From Macrocystis pyrifera (Eukaryota; Sar; Phaeophyceae; Laminariales; Laminariaceae), in contig JASSKH010000025.1 in assembly GCA_031763025.1 (NCBI GenBank), positions 2,108,001 to 2,172,000 of the forward strand: 64,000 bases of DNA, read 5' to 3'. The notes under the pieces are model-generated. The model did not search any database, was not told where the DNA came from, and saw nothing but the letters and a program-made list of their open reading frames with translations. This document shows positions 12,501-24,729 of the stretch, one piece after another. Position 1 is the first letter of the stretch. Each line of letters begins with the position of its first letter. The translations under genes were made by a program, and so were the position numbers.

Positions 12501-15500
12501 ACAGCAATACGAAGAGTATTCAACCTTGCTGTCACCTCTCGCTTGAATTGGGCACCAAGAGGGTCTCCCTCAGAGTCCCCCTCGTATTTCACCGAGTACT
12601 GGACAAGATCGGAATAGTAGAGCAGGACGCGTTCTAGCAGAACCGTGGCATCGGACCAGCGCTGCGCGGCAGCCTGTCTGAGCCTCCCTTCTGATGGCGA
12701 GCCGTGCCCCTTTTGGCCATCGCCCTCCCATGCCAACTGCTCACGACATGGCGCAGACATATGGCGGGCGGAGTATAAAGCGTGGGGCTGTTGCGTTGAA
12801 TGCCCTACTAGCCTGGTCTCACGCAAATACACATCTAAGTCTGGTATACTGTATCACATGGATAATACGCCAACGCACCCCCTTCGGACGCATTTCAAAG
12901 CTGGCTTTCTGAACAATGGGGAAGATGAAAAGACCGAGAGACGCGAACATGGAAAAAACCTCTTCAAGATTTCTCCAAGGCCGGCATGTCGGTCGTGCGT
13001 GCCCCCATGGGTTTTGGCAAAAATCGGCATACGTCCGGGCGATCGTTAATACCTGCGGTACACAAGTCTCATGCACATGCACACCTGATACGAAACACGT
13101 TCGGTCGATGATAAGTGATATAACGATAAAGTTGCACCCAAGCACCAAATATGCACACACCTGGTACACCTGAAAATTTAGGGATTGTCGGTTATTCTTC
13201 CTACGACGACCAGCCACCACCGACATATATCAACTGAACGTGAGTCCCCCCCCCGTCGGATAATCCTTACCGAAACACGTTTATACACATGACTACACCG
13301 AAGACCCAAAAGCGGAGATTTCACCGATTGAGGCAACGAAATCAACGGCTCTTTACCTAGGGCGCTTCTTCACCTGTCATTACCCAACCCAAAGGTGAAC
13401 AAAAAACCCCGATACAAGGGGAAATTCCGGGGGATCTTAACCCTAACTCCAGGGTTCTTCACGAGGCATGACCCGACCCAAAGGTCGGATTCAGGGGGTC
13501 TCCAACATCTCACTGGTCCGGTCGGGTTCGATCTGGTCGGGCCATGAGTGTTTTTTACAACCTCACGAGGTCACCCTGACTCGATCCGGCCAGACCCCCG
13601 AACGTGGACTTGACCCGTGAACGGCCTCAAACTTACAGAAGAAAAAGTAGATGGTCGTGCAAGCCATGTTTCACAAGCAGCTTACAAAAGATGAGGTTCG
13701 ACTATTTTCGATGTGACAGCTGAGAGTCATCATTCAACTCTTGGATCTAACATGTATGAGCGCTTTCTTAACCCATGTTTGAGAGCTTACCAATGATGTG
13801 GCCTACTATAGAATCCAAACACAAGACTAGTCGCCAACACCTTAAATAAATGATACGGGGTGTAAATATATACGAGTGTGAAACTGCTGCGCAAAGTTTT
13901 CTCACGGCAGTGGTGGAATGGGCCTTGCAACTGTCCATGTGCTCCGCCACTTTTCGGACTTGGACGATGCTCTGCCGCGCTAGCGTGTTCTTCGACTTGG
14001 CAGGAGAGGAGGACATGCCAAAGCCGTCGATGGTCGCCTTGTTGATCATGTGCGAGATACACCCTTCTCCGAGGACGCCACGAATATTCCGAAACGCAAA
14101 CTTCAACTTCGAGCCACTGTCGGTAACGGCGCCTGCCACCATGGTCCAGTCCAGGCCGTACTCGGTCAATGTTTGCTCGGCCCACAGCCTGACGAGACCG
14201 CCGACAGTTTCGGCCGTGAGAGCCGGTGCGGGCTTGTATTGCTTAACGGCCAACAGGAAGCTCTTCTCTGTGAAGTCTTCTTTCAGTAGAAACACGCGCA
14301 GACCTGTGCGACGGGGAGCAAAAAGGAAAGGAGAATGCGCCGCAGGAAACAAACAAACTGTCGCGCTCGCACGTTTCTTCTTGGCCAAATGTTGTGCAGG
14401 AAGAAAGGAAGGGAGGGAAGGCGGCTTCGTAGATACATGCTCGGGAGGTATCGTGATGTATGTCGCACCAACTTGGGGGCGGCCACTTTTGGAAAAACAA
14501 TTAGTCTTCAAGACCTAACTTTATGCGTATTTCACGATAGGAAGAATCTCATTTATAAATGCATGCAGACAGTACGGCCTCGAATAACAAAACGATTACG
14601 AAAATAATATAATGTGTACTCGTAGAACGGCAACCGATCAAACCAACCCCAGCTATGTACAGTCGGTATGCCTTGGTACGTATAATATCACGTGCGTACG
14701 GTTTTTTCTGCCCTACAGAGCGCGACCATAATCGTCTGCCTTTCTCTCTGCGATGCTTAATCAGGAAGGAGACTAGCGCAGGTGTGCTGATGTCGTTGGG
14801 TAGGACGAACGGATTCAATGTGCAGACACGCATCGAAATAAAACCGAACACCCTCTCTCCGCGCTGCGCAGGCCGCAACCCAATGAATTTTACCTCTCTG
14901 CGGGATGCATAACCAGGAAAGCCTCTCTGCGGGATGCATAACCAGCAAAGCCACCACTATTGTAGGTGTGCTGACGTCAATGGGTAGAAAAAACTCAATA
15001 ATGTGGAGACAACACACAACACACGCGAAGCCAGAAATACTCGTCTCCGCGCTGCACATTCTTACCTATATACTTGTTTGGGTGGGCCGACGCCTCCGCG
15101 GTCCACACGTCGACGGCGACGTGCAGAATCCGCGCTCGTGCCGACGCCAGTTCGGTTGCAAGGGAGCGCACGAACGATCTCTTCGTGGCTTCGTACATCT
15201 CCACGATGGCTTGCTTGATCTGTGCACGGGGTTGTAGGCGAAATCATACAGCAGTATGAGCGCACCGAGCAAGTACCAGTTTTGCCTCCACGACGGCTTG
15301 CTTGACATGTTCACGGGTTGATATAGAGGGCGAATACTATAAGAACAGTATGGGTACACGCACGAACAAGAATCAGCGCAGTAGATACACTGAGGCTCAC
15401 ATGTTTCGGACGCTGAGAAAGATTGATCTACCAGCTTTTCTTTGGACTTGAGAGAGGTAAAACGTTTCGGACCGAAGAGTAAATTACACCATCGCATCAC

Positions 15501-18401
15501 ACGAAGAAAGCACCCGGAATTCCAGGGTAGTCAGCGCATGTGTCTCACGTGCTACGTACGTAGACGTATGATCAGAACATACTTCCTCTCCGATGCAGTC
15601 TTCCTAAAGGATGAAAAAACCGCGCACTTGCCGTTTCTTAGGTCCCGATACTCGGTCGTCAAAAGTATTCCAGAAATCGTGCGGAGCAACGACCGCAACC
15701 CTGAATTCTACCGTATATGATAGCCTGCGCTCGAGATTACCCGTGCCCAAGATCGGCCGCGTGGAATAGCCCATGCTCAAGACTGGTGCCAACATCAAGT
15801 CTGAGTCTTGCTCAATGTGGGCGTTTCTTGTCGACAGGCCTCTACCGTATGATCAGGATACAATGTGGGCGATTTTCAACTCGATTTAAGCATCCTCAAC
15901 ATACGGCAGTTACTACAGTAGTTCAGCAATTGCCGTACCGATGCTTTGACAGGGGGGGGGGGGGCTGTGGACCCCGAGCATACAGGCGCCTCTGCGTTCT
16001 CACGCGTCCATTTTGCAGTGCGGTGGTGTGACCGTGGCACATTTCAATACGGATGCAGACTCAACAGATACGCACGCTGTCAAACGAAACTAGCAACGGA
16101 AAAGACGCGGGAGAAATTGTCCCAAGTGTCTCTGAGTGGCGGGGCTCTTTCATCGAGGGAATGCCCAGCTTATTTCCCATCCCGTTCAAGCTTATGCCAT
16201 TTACCCCGATATTCTTTACACGCCCACCCCGTGGGACTATTCGTCGGGTTGTGCACAGAGGTGCTCAATGTTCATGTTTTCGTCAAGAGACCGCACAAGG
16301 CTGTGGGGAACAGTGTGTGGCGATGACATCGGTAGGGCTTGATGGCCACCACGGCGCCCGCAAAGGGTGGCGATGAGCTTGGTAACTATTAATAGCGCGG
16401 GGTTCGGTCTGTCGCTTTCGCCGGCCAAAGGGGGCATGCTGCACACAGGTAGCCGAAGTATCTACTTTTTTTTAGGCTTCGAATTATGTGGAGCTCCGTA
16501 CTTCCCATTCTAAAACCTGACTTTGATAGCCCTGATGGCCACCACGGCGCCCGCAAAGGGTGGCGATGAGCTTGGTAACTATTAATAGCGCGGGGTTCGG
16601 TCTGTCGCTTTCGCCGGCCAAAGGGGGCATGCTGCACACAGGTAGCCGAAGTATCTACATTTTTTTAGGCTTCGAATTATGTGGAGCTCCGTACTTCCCA
16701 TTCTAAAACCTGACTTTGATAGCCCCCTGCGCGCTCATATCCGACGAACAACTCCCAATAAGCTAGGACTAGGAGGGAGTACTATAGTAAAAGACCAACG
16801 GGATTGCAAAGATACTGCAAATATATTGCAAAGATACCGGGTAGGACGCGTGCTACAATAGGCGTTGCAATTTCTAGGGGTAGCACGTTTTGGCAAAAAT
16901 TACTTTCCGACTAGCGGAAACCCTCGACCGAGAAACTAACTCGTACCCTATGTCGTTTTTTTTCGTTCAGATCATGTATCTGTTTTCGAAACGTGCCTAC
17001 AGTAGTACGGTCACATGGAGCGTCGGGTTGGTTTTACTTTTTTCTTAACCCTTTTAGTACTCCAGTCCCGTTTTGGGGACAAATCACTTGAAATTAGAGA
17101 GGCTTGTCCCCAGAACGGGACTGCAGTACTAAAGGGGTTAAAGGTCAATTTTGAACGAGCGGAGTATCGAGCTTCTCAGTTGCAGAACTTCACGTTGAAA
17201 TCCCGGGGTTCACTCTTACCATAGCGCATCGTAGTTATCCGCATTTGAGGGACCTCAACAATCAGGAAATGTTGCCCCTAAGCGTGCCCGCTCTGCCATA
17301 CCTGGTACCAAGTAGTAGCATGACTACAAGACGGGGAGGGGAGAATGCGCTTGTGCCGACAGGCGGTATGGCCCAAACCGGGGTGGGTGCTCTCTCGCGA
17401 TGATGGTGCCGCACGCAACGCTTCACAACAGAAGGCGACGACGTGACCCCCGTGCTCGAAAGAGGCATGACTGATGACTGTAGCAAAATAATTGCAAGAG
17501 CGAATCCGAACCTCGCGAAACGGCCAGCACCACATAGTACCAGGTATGAGGCGTTCTAGGAGAGAGGTTCACCCTAATTTTTCTGAGTCTCCTCGCCTAA
17601 GGAGCTCCATACTTCACCCCAACGCTGACGTCAGCACAACCCAAGTTGCTTCTCGGTGAATAATTCCATGGCCCAAATATGCTAAAACGTATTTTTCGAA
17701 ACAAGATTGGCATTCCATGATTTTGAGTTAAGGAGCCCCGACATTCAGAAACCATTTTAGCGGAAAAGCGCTCTACCTCTATCAATAGAACGCGTCGTAT
17801 ACAGGACACTAACGACCCCTCGGCTACGTTGACTTTACGTCGACGGCTGATGCTCTGCGGCCTTGAGAAACAAAGGGTTGAATTTGTCAGCGACTCTCTT
17901 GCGTCATGTTATTGTCGTAGATCGCCGAGGTCGTCGCGATTCGTACGTTTTCGGGTTAGCCGGAGCCTGTTATTTGCCACGACGCCACAACCACCGCGAC
18001 GCTTGTCACCGGCGGCCATTTCCCCTTCGTCGACACCAACGGGTCAACGCTATGTAACGATGGCAATCCTTGCGGAAAACACACACATCGGGGAAGACAA
18101 CAAGTACTCAATTTTCAGAACTTAGGGTTAGCAAATTGACACGACCACGCGCATGGGATATTGCGGAAGAAATATGCGCACCCGCGTAGCCTGAAGCATC
18201 TCCGCCCTGAAGTGCCCGTCGTTCATCAGATCCATCGAGAGGCGGCGTTCGGCGTGCTCCATCCAGTCCAACGGCTGAAACCCAAGTACGGTGCTGGTCT
18301 TGACGTAGTGAAGCACGAGAAAGCGGACCTTGTCCTCCTCGAAAGAACGTATGCTCGCTTGCTGCGCGATCACATCTGGCGGGTGCGCTTGGTTTACCCC
18401 G
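9574..18401 (-). CDS. hAT-type transposase gene, six exons
   Basis: Six minus-strand exons join without a stop: 18401-18182, 15219-15066, 14303-13906, 12736-12503, 11839-11129 and 10044-9574. Every junction is phase-compatible. Donors include GTAAGA after 15066 and GTGAGA after 13906. The 12503 donor (GTAGCA) is weak and was chosen by phase. Visible hAT landmarks, in order, are VAVDVWTA (first catalytic Asp), GAVTDSGS (second Asp), GCISHMIN (CxxH), QRWSDAT (RW motif), an acidic insertion DSSDDESEEEDNQ, and the C-terminal dimerisation region FWRTYGRQTFREISEVAR with LDRDFGNAGN. In most hAT proteins a catalytic Glu precedes the tryptophan pair of this last region; here the position reads AVFW. 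No start codon lies in exon one, so an upstream exon is needed. Introns hold MITEs, a 193-bp tandem duplication and other repeats. A family call is strong; transposition activity is doubtful. Confidence 0.78.
10370..11128. other. Last large hAT intron
   Basis: This non-coding interval lies between hAT exons five and six. It carries an inverted-orientation piece of the dispersed repeat (AGGGGTAGCATGTTTTGG, near 10376). No independent gene is supported. Confidence 0.5.
14745..15010. repeat. Short duplications inside a hAT intron
   Basis: A 29-bp unit beginning CCTCTCTGCGGGATGCATAA is directly duplicated at about 14893-14950. A longer diverged copy of the surroundings (GCAGGTGTGCTGATGTC versus GTAGGTGTGCTGACGTC) lies about 170 bases upstream. 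The duplications sit in the intron between exons two and three. Confidence 0.6.
16340..16725. repeat. 193-bp tandem duplication
   Basis: Unit one (16340-16532) and unit two (16533-16725) begin TGATGGCCACCACGGCGCCC and are identical by eye except for a single base at the poly-T (TACTTTTTTTT versus TACATTTTTTT). The near-identity implies a recent duplication. It lies in the intron between the first two hAT exons on the minus strand. Confidence 0.9.
17045..17141. mobile_element. MITE family 2 (TTAA-type), copy b, 97 bp
   Basis: The element is bounded by TTAA on both sides. The left terminus CCCTTTTAGTACTCCAGTCC matches the inverted right terminus GGACTGCAGTACTAAAGGGG closely, and arms of GTTTTGGGGACAAA and TTGTCCCCAGAAC follow. 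TTAA target sites with CCC termini are typical of piggyBac-type elements; that assignment is inferred from the ends alone. Confidence 0.85.
17575..17810. repeat. Foldback-family arm, single copy
   Basis: This region shares GAGCTCCATACTTCACCC, GATGAATAATTCCATGGCCC and TTTCGAAACAAGATTGGC with the foldback repeat at 20160-20580, in the same orientation as that repeat's left arm. Confidence 0.65.
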
Positions 18402-18607
18402 CTACCGTCAAGATGAACAAAGAAAGAGATCACGGACGGGGAACGCGGCAAGTTGGGAACCAGGAATTTTGCGGCCTGAGCGTCTTACACCTACATATTG
18501 GACCCACGTTACAGTAGCGGTGCATTAAACGGTTTTGAAACCTCTGAGGCGTGCTGTGATAGGGCTAGAAATTTCTGGCCGAAATGGTTTCGACGGACCA
18601 GGCTCCT

Positions 18608-18790
18608 TTAGGGCCCATCTTAACTGGGACTTTCGGCTCTTTCAGTTTGACTTGATTTTGTTTTTTCCAATTTAATTTAAGGGCCCATCTTATCGAGGAC
18701 CTTCGGTTCTTTCAACTTAAACAGTTTTTTTTTTTTTTTCTAATTTAATTTACATCTGATTGAACGAAATTTTGTGTTCCCTGTTAAGAT
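18608..18790. repeat. GGGCCCATCTTA repeat units with A/T-rich tails
   Basis: Two units, each GGGCCCATCTTA followed by GGAC(T/C)TTCGG and a TTTAATTTA-rich stretch, lie at 18611 and 18681. A third related unit is at 20567. No coding capacity. Confidence 0.6.
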
Positions 18791-19389
18791 ACCCAATATC
18801 GCTGAAATATCAGTAACAGTTTCGCATCACCTTTCGCGGCATACCTAGGGTTTCGGAATGGTCATCGGGCTGCGCTTTCAGCTTTCTGGAACTCAGTTTT
18901 GGAATACATACTAATAGCATACCTGGTAGATCTCTTCGAGTGAAGAGAATCAGAAAAAATAGGTGCAGCCCCTATACCGCAAAAACGCGTCATGCACCAC
19001 TTTAACGAACCCTGCCATGCGTGCCACGTGAGGGGTGCGCGTACTTTTCGTGAAACGCTTAATTCGAGGAGCCCTCTCTACCTCTCTCACCCAAACCACG
19101 CTTGGACAAGAAAAAAAAAAAAAAAGACTAATCCCACGAAAGATTCCCACGGCCTAGTGGTATACCCTAAAGAGCAATGAGTTCGCACATGGGTGCGATG
19201 ATGTTTTAGCGCTCGGTTTTTGCCAGAACGGGAAGAAAGGTTGCCGAATACCGAACAAGGGATTTTGGGAAAGATGTGACCGAGAGCCTTCCGAAAATAT
19301 GATGCTCTGACTTTAGCACCCATATCAGACGCGTTCTACGATAGAGGTAACACATTTCCGCTCAAATGTTTTCTAAATGACGAGGCTCC

Positions 19390-19486
19390 TTAACCCCTTT
19401 AGTACCGCAGTCCCGATTTGGGGACAAACCATTCTACTTCCAAGTAATTTGTCCCGAAAACGGGACTGCGGTACTAAAAGGGTTAT
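19390..19486. mobile_element. MITE family 2 (TTAA-type), copy c
   Basis: TTAA followed by CCCCTTTAGTACCGCAGTCC is matched by GGACTGCGGTACTAAAAGGG and then TTAT. The copy interrupts a foldback-family unit: GAGGCTCC lies to its left and CCGAAATCGTCGGAATGCC to its right. An intact unit at 20425-20460 reads GGGGCTCCTTGACCC then AAAATCGTCGG. This shows that it inserted after that repeat was already in place. Confidence 0.85.
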
Positions 19487-20159
19487 AACCCGAAATCGTC
19501 GGAATGCCAATCTTGTTTCGAGAAAAATCGTATTTGTATACTTGGGACATGGGATTATTCATCGGGATGCAATTTGATGTTTGCTGAAGTCAGTTTCCTT
19601 AAGGTCAGGTGAGGAGCCTCAGAAACTTTAGAGTGAACCTCTATCATAGAACGCCTCATCGTCGTCGAGGAAACGAATGCTGACGGAACACGATCGCACC
19701 CCCCTGAGCGAACACAACGCTTTCGAAAAAAAAACGGTTCCTGGTAGGTCCCGGGCTGAGGGGCCTCATCGGTCAGAAACAGTTGCCCAAAACCCGCAAC
19801 CCCTATCGTAGAACGCCTCCGACACTGGAACAGCATCCCGCCCGAACAAAATTGGACTTTCAGCAAAAACACAAAGCGCGCCTCTTGGGACTTCAGAGAG
19901 GAAAAGGGACACTACAAAAGCGACGACTACAGCAACGGCCACTGAGTGATTGGGGGTGGGTACAAACTGGAGTCGGAGTTTCTACTGCTGTGCAAGGCCA
20001 GAAAAAGTCGTGCGGCACGGGCGCAACATAGTCCTGCGCTTGCCGCTGATGCGCGCTCACGCTTCTCGTAGATGGCTGATAACATAACGCCAACCCTGCG
20101 GTCATTGTGCTGGGACGCGTTCTGCGATAGAGATAGCACATTTTCGCTACAATGGTTGA

Positions 20160-20580
20160 GGCGCTCTGCGATAGAGGTTCACCGTAAATTTTCTGAGGCT
20201 CCCTTCGCCTGAAGAGCTCCATACCTCACCCGAACACTGACTTCATTCAGCAAAAATCAAATTGCATCCCGATGAATAATCCCATGGCCCAAGTATACCA
20301 TTCCGTCATTTTTCGAAACAAGATTGGCAATCCGAAGGTTTGGGGTTAAGGAGCCCCGTCATGCAGAAAACTTTGTAGCGGAAAATGTGATACCTCTATG
20401 ATAGAACGCGTCGTTTTCTGAATGTCGGGGCTCCTTGACCCAAAATCGTCGGAATGTCGATCTTCTTTCGAAAAATGACGTTAGGTATACTTGGGCCATG
20501 GGATTATTCATCGGAATGCTATTTGATTTTTGCTGAAGTCAGTGTCCGGGTGAGGGCCCATCTTATCGAGGACTTTTGGT
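20160..20580. repeat. Foldback inverted repeat with arms of about 150 bp
   Basis: The left arm (about 20215-20370) contains GATGAATAATCCCATGGCCC and GTATACC. The right arm (about 20412-20556) contains the reverse complement GGGCCATGGGATTATTCATC and GGTATAC. The spacer includes TACCTCTATGATAGAACGCG. Single arms of the same family lie at 17575, 19490-19640 and 25290-25500. Confidence 0.75.
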
Positions 20581-20890
20581 TCTTTCAATATGACTTGATT
20601 TGTTTTTGAATTTTTTCATTTGCATTTGACTGGCCGAAGAGTGAATGACCAGGCAGGATTCGACGGGGCAAATTAGGAAAAATCAATTTTAGTAAAAAGT
20701 CTCTTAGGGCCTTTTTGTGGGATTATTTATGATTTCAATTTCGAGTTTGGGAGTTGATCAGCCTTGATGTAGCATGTTCATGGTGGGTCAACACCCCCGC
20801 TGGAGTCTGGGGTGATTCTTAGCCGCTTCGGTGACCACGGTCGAGGTGATCAGACCCGAACCTCAATGACAGGCGACCGGACAAATACCC

Positions 20891-21398
20891 GCGCCCACAG
20901 CCACAGACCATAGCACATCGTACCCCGGCGGTGGCGCCTCAAAATAAATCATGGCGGCCGCAAGCCCAATTGTTCGGCCTGCTCGATCGGCCAACCATCA
21001 CGAAAACCGAGCAAACGAGCAAAAAAAGAGAGGATACGCTCGAGACCTCGACAGCTGCATCACCGTTGCTGTTCCGCACGTGGCGCTTGAGGGCTCCCTC
21101 CGACCACCCAAGACACCCTGAGAGTGTTCCTATCCTGCACCACCCACAAGAAAAACATGCTGACGGCGGCGCGGACACGACAACGCAAAACCTTTGCTCT
21201 CGTCTACGGTCGGCGCTGTTTGTCGACTGAGCGTTGTGTGACGCGGTGCGTTACTCCAGGTTGTTTCGAATTCCTTATTGTTTGACAATGAGTCCGATAG
21301 GATACAAACAGGCGTTTTTTTCGAAATCAAATTAAAATTAATTGAAATTAAAATTTTATTTCCAAATAATTAAATTTAGCGTTTCCCGCTTATATGGC
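20891..21398 (+). repeat. Dispersed repeat R500, copy 1
   Basis: This block of about 500 bp is shared with 55188-55698 in the same orientation. Landmarks common to both are CAAAA..AATCATGGCGGCCGC, CGATCGGCCAACCATCACG, GAGGATACGCTCGAGACCTC and an A/T-rich end with TTTATTTCCAAATAAT. A plus-strand frame (MAPQNKSW..) is conserved in both copies for about 60 codons and then diverges through indels. It may once have coded, but I recognise no domain. Confidence 0.85.
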
Positions 21399-21399
21399 C

Positions 21400-23470
21400 C
21401 CCGAGGTATGGAGCTCCTCAAGTGAGGGAGCCTCAGAAGAATTAGGATAAACCTCTATCGTAGAACGGCTCTTTGGTCACCATAAAAAAGGGGTTTATAA
21501 GGGGTCATTTCCGATAAGCAATCCCGGCAACCCCGTGGCGTAGGCATGTATGTATGTGACGAATGTTTTCGTACATAAGTATTCACACAAGGGATTCCAA
21601 CGAAATTCGTCCCCCTGTATTGTCAAAACTACCTTCATTCACACCGGCTCAAGTCGTCAATTTAAGGATTTCATCCATCTTTGCCCCCACTATTTATTGT
21701 GTTTTTTATTGTTATTCAGGGAACAAATTGTTCGGTTGGGGAGCGCTCCTCCAGTTAGAAACGTTCCGCGAAAAAACACCTCATGTATGCGAAGCATACA
21801 TGATTATGGAAGTACCACGTACTGGTATATCCTTATTGGTTATGGTTGGAGAATACGTCCATGCACTACCTTTGTTGTGCACTGCAAGTTATCACATTGC
21901 ACTTTCCAGCGCAACTGGCGCCGAGCAGGGCGCTTATTACGCCCGAGCCTCCTCCAAAGATTAAAGTCGCGGTAAACAGTGTCTAAGGGGTCCTTCTCTG
22001 AGGTAAGTACTACTTCCCTTTACTGCCGGGGCAGAGAAGAGCCGACGTACGTACCCTTCTCCGAAAGGCAGGCCTTGACTATAGTCGCGTGTCAGAGTGC
22101 TCAGCGTTTGCGCCTGCTGATGGATTGAACAACGCAAATGAACGCCACGGCCACAGGGTATCGCCACCCACCTACGAGTCTCTTCCTGAAATATCTACAT
22201 CGCTCGCATTAAAATGCTTACATGTTCGTCGAATTATGGTAAATGTACGAACGCCGTGCATCAGATATCGACTATGCCCGTCAAGTATGATATCACAGCC
22301 GGCAAGCAACCAATAAAGTTGATATTCATGCCTGCAGAAGTGCCGTGCCGTACAAAAGGGGATAAGGAAGGGAATCCATGCCACCAGACCCCGGATTTGC
22401 GTTGCGTCAAGGGAGGGCGAGGATTGGAGGTAAAAAGGTTGAAACCGATGACAAATGAATAAGTTAGGAAGCTGTCTTTTTTGCAGGCGGTAGATCTCCA
22501 GCAAAACAACAGAAAAAACGATAAACCCGGCCTTTCGTCCGCCCTTGACCCGTTCGGAAAAGAAAAATTCCTCCGAACAAGTGCGCTCTTGAAGGCATAT
22601 GTTTTCTAGATTATATGCAGTTGTTTGTGTTGCAAGTGCGTTCGTTAAACATTCATCACAGACTAAAACGATAACCCAACGTCGGCCATGTACTTACGGT
22701 ACGCAGCTCGTTTAGTCTAGTCGTCGAGTCACCCTAGGCCGGGCTGGGAATGGAGTTTGCTGGCTTTTGCGTGGCGACCCTTGCATGGGGGTCGCGAGTG
22801 TATTAACTTCATTGATAAGAATGGTTGACACGGACTACTTGCGGGTTACCATCGTCAAGGCTGTTACCATGGCAGCTAATTCGTGCGCGCATTACGCATC
22901 GGATTCCGAGAGGGTGGAATACATGGTTGACAGACACTGCTGTGTGCGATAGGATTACTGCTGTAGCAGACGATTCGGGAAACCGATGTCTCCATTGTTT
23001 GGTTCACTGCACCTGAGTTCAAAAACATGCCCAGGGCGCTTCAGCTCATATAGAGGCGTAAAGAGTTCACGGGCGCGCAGGATCAACGCGTGAAATATGC
23101 CCAACAGCCAACAGGTTGCAATTACATAATTCCACACCATGTACGTGTTGATGGGTGACGTAGTAATTACCACGTTACTTGTCAAATTTTCGTCGAGTCT
23201 CTACACCTCGGATAACGTATCACTTGGAAAACACACGCTCCGGGGGCTCACACAGCAGCTTGGCCACGTCCTAGCGTAGCGCAAGCACAACAGGAGCAAT
23301 CGCGTAAAGCGGTAACATCGTGTTATATGCATATTGACGAACGTTACGAGAGGCATAAATTAAAGTTAAAAAAAACTTCTCGATCTCGGCGGCTCTGGCA
23401 CGGTAAAATAGCGTTGCGCCGTGATCGGGATGTGCGCACAAACTTCGTATGCCCAGAATCGTAGGTTGTT
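21400..23470. other. Stretch with no recognised gene
   Basis: Several short frames exist, the longest 141 codons at 21550-21975 on the plus strand, but none has a recognisable domain or supporting splice signals. A dispersed-repeat piece (GAGCTCCTCAAGTGAGGGAG) lies at about 21411. Confidence 0.45.
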
Positions 23471-23564
23471 GGCCCTTTTAGTACCGCAGTCCCCTTACGG
23501 GGACAAACCAGTCTAATTTCAAGTACTTTGTCCCCTAACGGGAATGCAGTCCTAAAAGGGTTGA
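23471..23564. mobile_element. MITE family 2 (TTAA-type), copy d
   Basis: The left terminus CCCTTTTAGTACCGCAGTCC is paired with GGAATGCAGTCCTAAAAGGG on the right. The flanking TTAA is degraded on both sides. The internal arms CTTACGGGGACAAA and TTTGTCCCCTAACG match the family. Confidence 0.8.
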
Positions 23565-24626
23565 ATCTAAATACGAACAGACCACAATCCGCCGATTCGC
23601 TAACTTGCTGACCTACTGCTGTGATATACGAGGCTGTAGGCGTAACACCCTATTCAAACATTGTGTTAGGATTCAGGGCAGTGTTGGGCATAACGCCCAA
23701 ACATAACGTCAATACGTAGCTATTACCGTGTTTTCCGTGTCACTAACATTCAGCTTTTCGAACGTTGTTCGAACGCCCTTTGCTTTACTTCCTTATGTTC
23801 GAAAAAAGTAGCATTTGACGCAAGTTAGGTTAGTTGCCTTCGTAGCTGGTCACGATGAGACACTCTGCTAGGATGTTGTTTAAATGCCGAGGAGTGTGTA
23901 AGGCATATTCCTCGCATTATAAAGGTCTGACTGTAAGGTTACGTTAACACGTAGCCATAAATGACAACTGGACGAAACGCTACGTTACGACACGGTTGCA
24001 CCTGAAATTACTTCAACTGAATATTCTATGTTACAGTTGTGATGTCTTGGGTACACAACATATATATGCTATTAATACTACTGTTACACTTGAACAGGAC
24101 TCGCGGAGTAACGTAATGCCTGCTATTTCTGGATTTCAATATACTCTCTCACGCGGGGACATCCGCAACAGCAGTATCTCAGAGAAGGGAGGATGAAATG
24201 ACATCCCCGGAAAAAATGCCTCCATAGCTTGAAAGCTCGAAACAGGAGATGTTCAGGAGGCATCCTGTCGAAACTAGCTCACCAAGGAAGTAGGAAACCC
24301 TGGCAGTACGCTATCCGTCTATAACCTGTTAGACATAATCTACATACTCGCACGTACCTGGTACGAGCTGATACAGCAGCAACATAAGGTTGGTGTCAAA
24401 GTTGGGCATGTACGTCATGCGCTAACATGTGTTACTACATACCTGATAATAAGCATACGAGCTAATACAATAACACAGTGTTGATGTTTTATCCGTGGAA
24501 ACCACTTACCTGCCGCAAGCACGTGTTGCGATGCAATCAACATTATTTCGGCTACAAGCATCCTATTAATAACCAAATGAGTTACCCACCACAACAAAGC
24601 AACCAAGCAACACTATACCTGGTCTG

Positions 24627-24630
24627 TTAA

Positions 24631-24706
<76 letters not shown>

Positions 24707-24727
24707 TATTATTATATTATTATTAAT
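24627..24727. repeat. (ATT)n microsatellite of about 100 bp
   Basis: A nearly perfect TTA/ATT run of more than 30 units, breaking down only near its right edge. Antisense reading gives a poly-Asn tract; no gene is inferred. Confidence 0.95.
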
Positions 24728-24729
24728 AT

